Below are positions 16,179-24,774 of a DNA stretch of 60,288 nt, in pieces. The stretch is from RGIG1918 sp964570895 (GTDB lineage: Bacteria; Cyanobacteriota; Vampirovibrionia; Gastranaerophilales; Gastranaerophilaceae): assembly GCA_964570895.1 (NCBI GenBank), contig CAZMZD010000008.1, forward strand, positions 1 through 60,288. Direction: 5' to 3'. Under the pieces are notes generated by a model, which was given only the letters and a program-made list of their open reading frames with translations, was not told the origin of the DNA and searched no databases. Positions within the stretch are counted from its first letter, which is position 1, and each line of letters begins with the position of its first letter. Position numbers and translations under genes: made by a program.

Positions 16179-17243
16179 TTAAAACAAACTCATTTGAGCA
16201 TTCAGCGCACTTAAGCCAAGGTGTTTATACGCGAGATTGGTCACTTTTCTCCCCTGTGGTGTGCGCTGAATAAACCCTTTTTGAAGCAAATAAGGCTCGT
16301 ACACATCTTCAATTGTTCTAATATCCTCGCCAAGCGCAACGGCAAGCGTTTGAATGCCAACAGGCCCACCTGAATAATTCTTAATCATAATTTCAAGCAA
16401 GCGCCTATCCGTCGTATCAAGCCCGATTGAATCAATGTTTAAAGCCTCAAGCGCGCATGTCACAATATCAGCTGTCACTTCGCCGCTTCCTTTAACTATC
16501 GCCCAATCAGCACATCTTTTTATTAATCTGTTCGCAATTCTTGGCGTAGCACGAGATGAAGAAGCAATCTTTAGGGCGCCTTCGTCGTCAATTTTAATGT
16601 TCAAAATTTCAGCGCTTCTTTTTATAATTCTTGCAAGCTCTTCGTTTGTGTAAAATTCAAGTCTGTGTATAATTCCAAACCTATCACGCAAAGGGCCTGA
16701 AAGCGCCCCTGCTTTTGTTGTTGCCCCAATTAATGTAAACTTTTTAACAGGAACGCGCATAGATTTTACGGTTTGGCTTTTGCCCGTGTTAATATCAATG
16801 AAAAAATCTTCCATCGCGGGGTAGAGTATTTCTTCCGCAATTTTATTAAGCCTGTGAATTTCGTCAATAAATAATATTTCACCCTCTTTTAAGCTCATTA
16901 AAATCCCGATAATATCGCGAGGGCGCTCAAGCGCAGGGGCGGATGTAATTTTAATCGGCACACCCATTTCGTTTGCAATAACGCCCGCAAGCGTCGTTTT
17001 TCCAAGCCCCGGAGGCCCATAAAAAAGCAAGTGGTCAAGCGTAACATTGCGCATTTTTGAAGCTTCAATCGAAATCTTCAAAGTGCTCTTTAGAGTTTCT
17101 TGCCCAATATATGTATCAAAAGTTTTTGGGCGAATATTAGATTCAAAACTCGTGTCATATTCAACCGCTTCGCAAGACAAATTTTCGCCCCTTGCGGGTT
17201 TTTGCCCTTGTTTATTTTTTGGTTCGTCATCAGATATAATCAT
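16179..17243 (-). CDS. ruvB: Holliday junction branch-migration ATPase RuvB
   Basis: A 354-residue AAA+ RuvB. Walker A GPPGLGKTTLAG, Walker B GEILFIDEIHRLN, sensor 1 FTLIGATTKAGALSGPLRDR, arginine finger in RDRFG, and the C-terminal winged helix (SIGLDTTDRRLLEIM, PQGRKVT). With RuvA and RuvC it moves and resolves Holliday junctions; those genes are not in this window. About 25 extra N-terminal residues precede the usual FDTYIGQ segment. Confidence 0.97.
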   Translation of the reverse strand: MIISDDEPKNKQGQKPARGENLSCEAVEYDTSFESNIRPKTFDTYIGQETLKSTLKISIEASKMRNVTLDHLLFYGPPGLGKTTLAGVIANEMGVPIKITSAPALERPRDIIGILMSLKEGEILFIDEIHRLNKIAEEILYPAMEDFFIDINTGKSQTVKSMRVPVKKFTLIGATTKAGALSGPLRDRFGIIHRLEFYTNEELARIIKRSAEILNIKIDDEGALKIASSSRATPRIANRLIKRCADWAIVKGSGEVTADIVTCALEALNIDSIGLDTTDRRLLEIMIKNYSGGPVGIQTLAVALGEDIRTIEDVYEPYLLQKGFIQRTPQGRKVTNLAYKHLGLSALNAQMSLF

Positions 17244-17289
17244 AATAATATCTTAGCAAAAAACCTCGATATTTGAAAATACTTAATAA

Positions 17290-18384
17290 TTATTTTATTT
17301 CTGAAATCTTTTTGTATAAGTCGACCATCTCGGGCGGAATATTATCCGGAAGAACAATTTTAATTCTCAAATTTAAGCTTCCTTTTTCTTTTCCGCTCTT
17401 AAGGCCGAAATCTTTAAGGCGAAGGATTTTGCCGGTGTTTGTTTTAGGCGGAATGACCATTGAAATTGTGCCTTGTGGTGTTTCAACTTCAACTTTAGAG
17501 CCCAAAACCGCAACGTCCGGCGTAATTTCTAAATCTTTATACAAATTCAAACCGTCAATTTTATATTCTTTATCAGCAAAATTTAAAATCAAATACAAGT
17601 CACCGGAAACGCCTGTGGCGTCAGTTCTTCCTTGCCCTTTGAGCCTAACTTTTTGCCCGTCTTTAACATTATCCGGAATTTTAAATGTAATATTTTTAGG
17701 GTGCATAACAACACCCGTTCCGGAACAATGTGTACAAAATCTTGCTTGAGTGTTTCCTGCACAATAAGGGCACTCTTCCATATACTGAATTTTAACCGTT
17801 TTATTCCTGTCAGCAGAAATCAAGTCTTGAACAGAAACATTCACAGATTGGGTCATATCAAGTTTTTTAGCTTTAGCGCGTGTTGAAGTTCCGCCCATAT
17901 TGCTTGCGCCACCTCTAAAACCGGCATTTTGCGCGCCACCTCTAAAACCTGCACCTTGTGCGCCAGCGCGATTTGCAAACGCACTTTCCCAATCATCAAA
18001 AGCGCCTGCATTAGGCCCTCTTCTTGAAGTACCCATCAAATCGCCAAAAATTGCACCAAAAAAGTCTGAAAAAGAACCTTCTTGAAAACCTGAGTTTGAA
18101 CCGCCACCAAAGCCTGAAAAATTAAAATTAGCAAAATCAGGCGGCGGAGTGAAACTTGCGCCATCTTGCCAAGAAGAGCCAAGCATATCATACCTTTGCC
18201 TTTTTTCTTTATCAGACAAAACTTCATACGCTTCATTAATATCTTTAAATTTATCAACCGCCGATGGATCTTTATTCACGTCAGGGTGATATTTCCTTGC
18301 AAGCTTACGAAAAGCGGACTTAACTTCTGCTTCAGTCGCTTTTTTATCAATCCCTAAAATTTTGTAATAATCTTTGTACTGCAT
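17290..18384 (-). CDS. DnaJ-family co-chaperone (CbpA-like) with half a zinc finger
   Basis: A 364-residue J-protein. J domain 1-70 with the HPD tripeptide (YHPDVNK), then a Gly/Phe-rich linker (about 75-165) that includes near-repeated FRGGAQNAG units, then a substrate-binding region and C-terminal domains (about 235-360, FKIPDNVKDGQKVRLKGQG). The central region has two CxxC pairs only (CPYC and CTHC, about 205-220) instead of the four of true DnaJ or none of CbpA. It would stimulate DnaK. It is distinct from the complete dnaJ at 20665. Confidence 0.85.
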   Translation of the reverse strand: MQYKDYYKILGIDKKATEAEVKSAFRKLARKYHPDVNKDPSAVDKFKDINEAYEVLSDKEKRQRYDMLGSSWQDGASFTPPPDFANFNFSGFGGGSNSGFQEGSFSDFFGAIFGDLMGTSRRGPNAGAFDDWESAFANRAGAQGAGFRGGAQNAGFRGGASNMGGTSTRAKAKKLDMTQSVNVSVQDLISADRNKTVKIQYMEECPYCAGNTQARFCTHCSGTGVVMHPKNITFKIPDNVKDGQKVRLKGQGRTDATGVSGDLYLILNFADKEYKIDGLNLYKDLEITPDVAVLGSKVEVETPQGTISMVIPPKTNTGKILRLKDFGLKSGKEKGSLNLRIKIVLPDNIPPEMVDLYKKISEIK

Positions 18385-18423
18385 AATTAAATATTAATAC
18401 CAAAAATCAAAATAACCAAAAAA

Positions 18424-19500
18424 TTAATTATTTATTAACAGTTCATAAACTTTTTTTGAAACTTCTTCCGCTTTAATTGCCCTTGTGCACTCCGCAGTTC
18501 CAAATTTACATCTTCTTTTGTGGCAAGGTATGCATTTTTGCTCCTCAAGCGGGAATGGGCAAGATTCTGGCGGTGCGTATGTGTGTTTTGAAGTTGAAGT
18601 GAATATTGTAATAATTTTTGTGCGCCCGTTTTCACAATACGCGCCATAAGCAATATGCGCCGCGGAAGAATCAGGGCTTATCACCATATCCGCCTCGCGG
18701 ATAACTTGAATATACTCTTCAAGGTTTGTTTTTCCCGCAAGCACAAAAGAATGGATGTCGTCTTGCGTAATATATTTTATTAGTTCTAAATCTGCGCTAG
18801 CTCCTGTAAACACAATGTTAAAATCCAATTTTAGAGACTCATAAAGTGCGCGCCACTCGTTTTTGCTCCAATGTTTTGTGCTCCAAGTGGTCTTTGGCGC
18901 AAAAACAATCGTTTTTTTATTCGGGTTAATTCCTGATAGCAAATTGTCCACATGCTCACATGTGGCAGCGCTTGCAGGCGGGAGTTTGATTATCGGTTTT
19001 TCATATTCACACAAACCTTCAAGACCAGAATATCGCACCAAATCAAGGTTTCTTTGCATAATGTGATAATAAGTGTGCGGCCTTTTAGATTTTGGTTTAA
19101 CTAAAACATTTGCGCCAAGAGTTGCAAATTCTCTATAATCTTTATAGCCAACTCTTTTTTTCGCCCCGCAAAATGCAGTTACCACAAGGCTTTTAAACAT
19201 GCCGTGCAAATCAAAAGCGTAGTCATATTTTTCAGCGCGCAAATCTTTTGAAAGCTTCATTATATCGTAAAATGTATTAGCGCTAAGCCAAGAAGCCTTC
19301 CAAGCCGTTAAATCAACATCAAAAATTTTATCTACCAGCGGATTATTTCGAAGAAGCAAAACATTTTTCCTATCCACAACCCAATGTATTTCACAATCAG
19401 GATAAGATTTTTTCAAGAAATCACAAACCGGCAAGCAATGCATAATGTCACCAATTGCGCCAAGTCGAACTATTAAAAACTTACTCTTCTTACTATCCAT
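18424..19500 (-). CDS. Glycosyltransferase family 9 (ADP-heptose:LPS heptosyltransferase-like)
   Basis: A 358-residue GT9 protein like WaaC/WaaF. N-terminal FLIVRLGAIGDIMHCLPV is the classic heptosyltransferase start; DYAFDLHGMFKSL, TTWSTKHWSKNEWRAL (sugar-nucleotide site) and MVISPDSSAAHIAYG complete the pattern. It would add heptose to the LPS core at the cytoplasmic face of the inner membrane. A Cys-rich tail (CIPCHKRRCKFGTAEC) is present, as in many family members. Fits the GmhA-like gene at 7589-8140. The exact acceptor is unknown. Confidence 0.85.
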   Translation of the reverse strand: MDSKKSKFLIVRLGAIGDIMHCLPVCDFLKKSYPDCEIHWVVDRKNVLLLRNNPLVDKIFDVDLTAWKASWLSANTFYDIMKLSKDLRAEKYDYAFDLHGMFKSLVVTAFCGAKKRVGYKDYREFATLGANVLVKPKSKRPHTYYHIMQRNLDLVRYSGLEGLCEYEKPIIKLPPASAATCEHVDNLLSGINPNKKTIVFAPKTTWSTKHWSKNEWRALYESLKLDFNIVFTGASADLELIKYITQDDIHSFVLAGKTNLEEYIQVIREADMVISPDSSAAHIAYGAYCENGRTKIITIFTSTSKHTYAPPESCPFPLEEQKCIPCHKRRCKFGTAECTRAIKAEEVSKKVYELLINN

Positions 19501-19524
19501 CTTAAATTTATATTGTCTTAAAAA

Positions 19525-19824
19525 TTATTTTTTGTCCATTTTCCCGAGTTGTTCTTTTTTAAGATTATGAACAACCGCATCAACCAATAATTCATAAGAT
19601 TTTTTCTCTGTAATTTTTTCAGAAAATTCATTAATTAAAGTTTCACGAACCATATCTTCAATTCTTTTAGAGTCTTCCGCAACAGAATTTTCACCATCAG
19701 GAATTAAATAGTCAATATATCTGGATTTAATCTTTAAATCTCTCATATGCGAACGAAATGCACTCATAAGTTTTGGGTTAAAGTCTTGAAGCTTTTTAAC
19801 AATCTTTAAGTTTTTTAAATCCAT
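19525..19824 (-). CDS. Small helical protein of unknown function
   Basis: A 99-residue charged, mostly helical protein. ATG 19824 is chosen because AGGTGA lies a few bases before it; the frame opens 12 bases earlier at a GTG. No signal peptide, membrane helix or known motif is visible. It lies 24 bases upstream of the heptosyltransferase in the same direction and may be co-transcribed. I do not recognise the family. Confidence 0.6.
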   Translation of the reverse strand: MDLKNLKIVKKLQDFNPKLMSAFRSHMRDLKIKSRYIDYLIPDGENSVAEDSKRIEDMVRETLINEFSEKITEKKSYELLVDAVVHNLKKEQLGKMDKK

Positions 19825-20068
19825 ATTCACCTTCACTTTCGCAAGAGTTCATGTCGCTTGCAATATATATAAGTTGCCTAAATATAAAAAATGACTATTT
19901 TTTGATAATTATTACAAAAAATTTACAATTATCATAAATTATTATATCTGATTTTGAAGATTTATCCAATAATTAATAAAAAATAAATTTTTTAAACTAA
20001 AGATAAATATAAATTATAATGAAATTAACCTATTTTTATGCTTATATATTATCGGAGAGGTAAATTAT
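19825..20068. promoter_or_regulatory. AT-rich divergent promoter region before grpE
   Basis: No gene is seen. ATTACAAA and TTTACAAT occur at 19911-19918 and 19922-19929, like the two halves of an RpaB HLR1 box but with a three-base rather than two-base gap. TTTAAA, an 18-base spacer and TATAAT near 20015 could be the grpE promoter. No CIRCE element (the HrcA operator) is visible. Confidence 0.3.
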
Positions 20069-20665
20069 ATGTTTAACGAAAACGAAACAAACAAAAACAA
20101 CCCATTTTCTGAAGAAGCTACAGAAGAAATGACTGAAGAAACTCAAGCAGAAGAAACGGCTGAAGAAGTAGCGGAGGAAGCAACAGAAGAAACGCTCGAA
20201 AGCTCTGAAGACAAACTAAAAGCGGATTTAGAAGATTTAAATAATAAATATATTAGGCTTATGGCAGATTTTGACAACTTCCGTAAAAGACAAGCACAAG
20301 AGCGAGAAAGTCTTTTAAAATATGGCTGTTGCGATATTTTGAAGAAAATTTTGCCTGTATTGGATAACATCGAAAGAGGCAGAAAATCTTGCGAAAACAT
20401 AGAAGACCCAAAAACTCTCAAAGATAGTTTTGAAGTGATAATTAAAAATTTAACAGAAACGCTTGAAAAATGCGGGCTAGAGAAAATTTGCACAGAAAAT
20501 TGCACATTTGACCCAGAGTTTCATGAAGCAATCATGAGAACACCAAGCGCCGAAAAACAAGAAGACGAAATTATTGCAGAGCTTCAAACAGGCTACAAAT
20601 TTAAAGACACGGTCTTAAGGCCTTCTCTTGTAAATGTTGCGTCTGCCCCAGAGGAAGGTAATTAA
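20069..20665 (+). CDS. grpE: Nucleotide exchange factor GrpE
   Basis: A 198-residue GrpE, the ADP-release factor for DnaK. An acidic Glu/Thr-rich N-terminal tail (1-50) precedes the long helix and DNFRKRQAQERE signature, followed by KILPVLDNIERG and the C-terminal beta domain (GYKFKDTVLRPSLVNV). GGAGAGG lies upstream of ATG 20069. Its stop overlaps the dnaJ start by one base (TAATG), so the two are coupled. Neither dnaK nor hrcA is next to it. Confidence 0.95.
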   Translation: MFNENETNKNNPFSEEATEEMTEETQAEETAEEVAEEATEETLESSEDKLKADLEDLNNKYIRLMADFDNFRKRQAQERESLLKYGCCDILKKILPVLDNIERGRKSCENIEDPKTLKDSFEVIIKNLTETLEKCGLEKICTENCTFDPEFHEAIMRTPSAEKQEDEIIAELQTGYKFKDTVLRPSLVNVASAPEEGN

Positions 20666-21792
20666 TGGATTTTTACGAATTATTGGAAGTAGATAAGAAC
20701 GCGTCAAAAGACGAAATTAAAAGAGCATTCAGGCAAAAAGCAAGAAAACTTCACCCTGACGTAAACAAAGAACCGGACGCGGAGCAAAAATTTAAAGAAC
20801 TTGGAAAAGCTTATGAAACCTTAATGGACGATAATAAACGCGCTTTGTATGACCAATATGGCGAAGACGGCTTAAGCAACGCAGGCTACACTCAAGGGCC
20901 ATTCGATTATGGTTTTGGGGATATTTCAGAAATATTTTCATCATTCTTTGGTGGCGGCATGGATTTTGGGGGCGGCTACTCTCAAAGAGCAAACTCGAAT
21001 GCGCCTCAAAGAGGGGATGATTTAAGGGTTGATATAGACATCACTTTTGAAGAAGCTGTTCGAGGCACAGAAAAAGAAATTAAAATCGACCACCTCGTAC
21101 ACTGCGATGAATGCGGTTCAACAGGCACAGATAAAAACGCAAAAGAAACAGTTTGCAAAACCTGCCAAGGACGCGGAAAAGTGCAACAAAGCACACAAAC
21201 AATCCTTGGAAGTTTCACGACAGTCACCGTTTGCCCAACATGCCACGGCACAGGTAAAAATCCTGCGGCAAACTGCAAGAAATGTCATGGTTCAGGGCTT
21301 GTTCAAGAAGAAAAAACTGTCAAAGTTAAAATTCCGGCAGGGGTTGATAACGGCTCCAAAATGAGATTATCAGGCGAAGGAAGTTTTGGTAAAAACAAAG
21401 GCCCCGCGGGCGATTTATACATAGTTTTATATGTTGAACCATCCAAAAAATTCACAAGAGAAGAGTTTGACATCAAAACAACTTTAAGAATTTCACAAGC
21501 TCAAGCAACGCTTGGAGATACAATCACAATCGAAACGTTGGATGGCGACTATGAGCTTAAAATTCCGGAAGGCACACAATCCGGCGAAAGAATAGAGCTT
21601 AAAGGGCTCGGGGTGCCAATTCTTGGCGCACACGGAAGACGCGGAAATCATTATGTTATAATATTTGTAGACACTCCGGTCAAACTTTCAAACGAAGAAA
21701 GAGAGCTTTACAAAAAGCTTTTCGAAATCCAAAAACAAGAAAAGAAAGAAAGCTTGAAGGAAAAATTGAAATCGACTTTTGCGGGAAGATAA
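20665..21792 (+). CDS. dnaJ: Chaperone protein DnaJ (type I)
   Basis: A 375-residue complete DnaJ. J domain with HPDVNKE (1-70), Gly/Phe linker (75-115), zinc region with all four CxxCxGxG repeats (CDECGSTG, CKTCQGRG, CPTCHGTG, CKKCHGSG, about 130-210) and both C-terminal substrate domains. It delivers clients to DnaK and stimulates its ATPase. Coupled to grpE by one-base overlap. Confidence 0.97.
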   Translation: MDFYELLEVDKNASKDEIKRAFRQKARKLHPDVNKEPDAEQKFKELGKAYETLMDDNKRALYDQYGEDGLSNAGYTQGPFDYGFGDISEIFSSFFGGGMDFGGGYSQRANSNAPQRGDDLRVDIDITFEEAVRGTEKEIKIDHLVHCDECGSTGTDKNAKETVCKTCQGRGKVQQSTQTILGSFTTVTVCPTCHGTGKNPAANCKKCHGSGLVQEEKTVKVKIPAGVDNGSKMRLSGEGSFGKNKGPAGDLYIVLYVEPSKKFTREEFDIKTTLRISQAQATLGDTITIETLDGDYELKIPEGTQSGERIELKGLGVPILGAHGRRGNHYVIIFVDTPVKLSNEERELYKKLFEIQKQEKKESLKEKLKSTFAGR

Positions 21793-21793
21793 T

Positions 21794-23248
21794 ATGCGAA
21801 AAATTTTAAAATCAACCTTTGTTATATTGGCATTTTTGCTCACTTCAACTTGCACCTATGCTTCAACTTTGCCAAGTGACTTATGGGAGTACATCAAACA
21901 AAGTTTGCCGGATGCAAGACAAAGGTTTGACTCTGTAATTGAACTACCTTCAGGCTCTTTATACATACCGCTTTACCCTGCTCAAGAAATTGTAAATGAC
22001 GAAATAAAAATTGAATACACATACCCAAAAACAACAACTCTAAAATCCCTTCCTGAAGTTGTGCTTTTTAACAATAATTTTGCTCTTATGAGAGCCACAA
22101 AAAACAAAAACGGCACTTATTCTCTTACGAAAAATGAAAATTTGCCGCTCAAGGTGCGCCTTGGAATTATGCCTCAAGATATGCTTGTGCCCGCCGGTTT
22201 AGAGCTTCCTGAAAGCTTAAAAATCCTTCTTGGAGATTTGGTTATCCCAAGTAAAGACTCCGGCTCTCTCGCGCTTGATAGTGAAGATTTTATGGCGGAT
22301 ATCGACGACAAAAAAGCAAAAAACAGAATTATCAAGAAAAATATAAAACCAATACCGGAGTTAAAAAACAAAAAACTTTTCATCGGTCAGAATAATTCAA
22401 AATTTATCGCGGTGTATGACATTGCAAAATCAGACACAATCTACGAATTAAAGCTTCAAGGGCTTCCTTCAAAAATCGTTTCTTCAAACAGCACCAAGTT
22501 TGCAATTGTGCTTTATTTTCTTAACAAAAATGCCGATATAATCGACTTAGCGGAAGAAAGAATTATTGCACACATAGATTTTGACGACGTCGCAAAAGAT
22601 GTCGTGCTGGATGAAGAAAAAAACATTGCATACATATCTTCACCCGCCGCGAAAAAGATTTACGTTGTCAGCATGAACTCCGGCAGACTTGAAAAAGAAA
22701 TAAAATTAAACCAATCTCCGGACAAGCTTGCAATTTCGCCAAACAACAAGCTTCTTGCTTTCATTGACGCAGGAACACAAGATATTTACACAATGGACTT
22801 AACCTCAGAAGATTTTGTCGTTAAAAAAATTGCAAGCACTGAAAACATTTCAAAAATCGTTTTAACAGCAGATAAAGTTTACGCAATTTCAAGAACAGCA
22901 AACCTTTTAAGAGCATATTCCCTTGCAGATAACTCTCTTGCAGATGAAGAACTTTTAAGCGAAAAACCAATTGACGCCGTTTTATTTGAAGATAAAATTT
23001 ACATCTTGTGCGCAAAAAATGGCTACATCAACACATACGACACACTTTCAAGCGAAGTCATCAAAACAACAGAGCTTGATAACCGCGGCTTCTACACAAA
23101 AATTTCAAGAATACCGAACACAAATTTTGCTTTTATTACAGGGGTAGACACAAAAAATTTCATTTATTTTAACCTCAAAACCTCTGAAATTGTAACCAAA
23201 AGGCAATTAAATCACGACACGCACCATGTAATTATGGTAGATAAATAA
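21794..23248 (+). CDS. Exported beta-propeller-like (YVTN/NHL-type) protein
   Basis: About 484 residues from ATG 21794, two bases after the dnaJ stop. Signal peptide 1-23 (...TCTYA before STLP). Residues about 190-480 contain repeated blades of the kind KLAISPNNKLLAFIDAGTQD and YISSPAAKKIYVVSM, typical of YVTN/WD-like propellers. The first part (30-185) is beta-rich with no recognised domain. Probable periplasmic or surface binding protein. Coupling to the next gene: its stop overlaps ATG 23248 by one base. Confidence 0.7.
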   Translation: MRKILKSTFVILAFLLTSTCTYASTLPSDLWEYIKQSLPDARQRFDSVIELPSGSLYIPLYPAQEIVNDEIKIEYTYPKTTTLKSLPEVVLFNNNFALMRATKNKNGTYSLTKNENLPLKVRLGIMPQDMLVPAGLELPESLKILLGDLVIPSKDSGSLALDSEDFMADIDDKKAKNRIIKKNIKPIPELKNKKLFIGQNNSKFIAVYDIAKSDTIYELKLQGLPSKIVSSNSTKFAIVLYFLNKNADIIDLAEERIIAHIDFDDVAKDVVLDEEKNIAYISSPAAKKIYVVSMNSGRLEKEIKLNQSPDKLAISPNNKLLAFIDAGTQDIYTMDLTSEDFVVKKIASTENISKIVLTADKVYAISRTANLLRAYSLADNSLADEELLSEKPIDAVLFEDKIYILCAKNGYINTYDTLSSEVIKTTELDNRGFYTKISRIPNTNFAFITGVDTKNFIYFNLKTSEIVTKRQLNHDTHHVIMVDK

Positions 23249-23850
23249 TGGAAAAATACACATCAAACTTAAATATTTTTGACGATAAAACCCAAGAAGT
23301 TCTTTTAGAATTAGAAAAAACTCAAAAGGAATTTTGGAATATAGATAGAATTACCGCAAATTTTCTCTATATTCAAATCCTCTCATCGGGCGCAAAAAAA
23401 GGGCTTGAAATTGGCACTTCAAATGGCTATAGCGGAATTTGGCTTGGAAGCGCTTTTAAGAAAAATTCAGGAACTCTGACTACCATTGAATTTTGGGATA
23501 AGAGGCAAAGTGTTGCAATTAAAAATTTCAAAATCGCAGGGCTTGAAAACACAATAATTCCAAAACTTGGCTCCGCATTCAACATTCTTCAAGACATGGC
23601 ACAAGAAATTAAGCATGAAGAAGATAAATTTGATTTCGTGTTTATTGACGCAAACAAAAAAGAATATATTGAATATTTCAAACTTCTTGACCCCATGCTC
23701 AAAACCGGCGCCCTTATTTGTGCAGACAATATCTTATCTCACGAAGAAAAAGTTCAACCATTCGTTCAAGAAATAACAAACAATGCAAATTACCAAACTC
23801 AAGTATTGAACATTGGAGCCGGGGTACTTTTATCCTATAAGAAAAATTAA
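23248..23850 (+). CDS. Class I SAM-dependent O-methyltransferase (family 3)
   Basis: A 200-residue methyltransferase of the catechol/caffeoyl-CoA type. SAM loop GLEIGTSNGYSGIWLG (about 52-67), acidic residue in TLTTIEFWDKR, and the metal-site segment FDFVFIDANKKEYIEYF with a following ADNILSH match this family, which methylates small phenolic or other hydroxyls using a divalent metal. Its start overlaps the propeller gene stop by one base. Substrate unknown. Confidence 0.88.
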   Translation: MEKYTSNLNIFDDKTQEVLLELEKTQKEFWNIDRITANFLYIQILSSGAKKGLEIGTSNGYSGIWLGSAFKKNSGTLTTIEFWDKRQSVAIKNFKIAGLENTIIPKLGSAFNILQDMAQEIKHEEDKFDFVFIDANKKEYIEYFKLLDPMLKTGALICADNILSHEEKVQPFVQEITNNANYQTQVLNIGAGVLLSYKKN

Positions 23851-23895
23851 TATTAAGTATAAGATTTATAAAATTATTCTTGGTATAATATTCCT

Positions 23896-24741
23896 ATGAC
23901 AAGGTTATTTATTACATTAATTATAATAACAATGTGCTCGCTCCCGATTTGCGCAGCAGAGCCCATAGCGCAACAAATCGGAGATATTGAATATTCCCTT
24001 TGGGGCTATGAATACAACAAAGAAAGCGACCAAGAAAGAGTTTTAAGAATTGAAAAACAACTTTTTGGGGAAGGGAGCCCAAAAGCAACTCTTCAAGAAA
24101 GAATAGAAAAAATAAACGAAGCACTTGGAATTGAAACAGAAAAAGAAACCGCAAGCGTGGTTCAAGAGCTTAAAAAAATAGTCGCAGAAGAAATGACTGC
24201 GGACACAAACATAAATTACCCCGTTATAGACAGGCTCGAAAAAGAATTTTTAAGCAAACAATACTCACATGAAAGTATATACAAAAGGCTTGATAGGCTT
24301 GAAAAAAGAGTGTATGGCGCAATTCAAACAGGAGATTTAGACTCCAGAGTTTCGCGCCTTAGTGCTTCTTCAACCTACACTCAAACTCCGAACACGCCTC
24401 AAAATTCATACACATACTCGCAAAATTTTGGCAGAAACCCTGAATTTTATGCAGAAAACGGTGACGACACACTGCTTCAAATTGCGGGTCTTGAAATGTC
24501 GCTTCTTGGCAAAACATACGGGCATGACCCGCTTGCGCTCAGGTTAAACAGATTGGAGCGCAAAATATTTCACAGAGATTTTTCAACCGATTCTAACCTT
24601 ACAAGAATACAGAGAATACAAGCAGCAAGCGTGGCAAAAAAAACTTCAAGATACTACGATAGCAACAAATTTAACAAATTTGCCTCAACCGGTATGCAGC
24701 TTGGCTCTTTTATCTTAATGATTTTGGCATTTATTCTTTAA
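23896..24741 (+). CDS. Exported protein with three LE..G..Y/RLxRLE repeats
   Basis: A 281-residue protein with a signal peptide (1-20, ...PICAA) and a hydrophobic C-terminus (about 262-281, GSFILMILAFIL). Between them a motif of about 45 residues occurs three times: a hydrophobic-E-x2-hydrophobic-x-G-x-x-Y lead, then RVLRIEKQLFG, RLDRLEKRVYG or RLNRLERKIFH, then a terminal RI-x-K/R-I/L. It looks like a helical repeat anchored at both ends; I believe related repeats occur in other cyanobacterial-lineage proteins but cannot name a family. Function unknown. Confidence 0.65.
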   Translation: MTRLFITLIIITMCSLPICAAEPIAQQIGDIEYSLWGYEYNKESDQERVLRIEKQLFGEGSPKATLQERIEKINEALGIETEKETASVVQELKKIVAEEMTADTNINYPVIDRLEKEFLSKQYSHESIYKRLDRLEKRVYGAIQTGDLDSRVSRLSASSTYTQTPNTPQNSYTYSQNFGRNPEFYAENGDDTLLQIAGLEMSLLGKTYGHDPLALRLNRLERKIFHRDFSTDSNLTRIQRIQAASVAKKTSRYYDSNKFNKFASTGMQLGSFILMILAFIL

Positions 24742-24774
24742 TATGGTAAAATGCACTTAAATAAGGAGTTTACC

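Noticed and set aside
19825..20068. CIRCE/HrcA heat-shock operator before grpE
   Set aside because: No TTAGCACTC-N9-GAGTGCTAA-like repeat is present and no hrcA is nearby.
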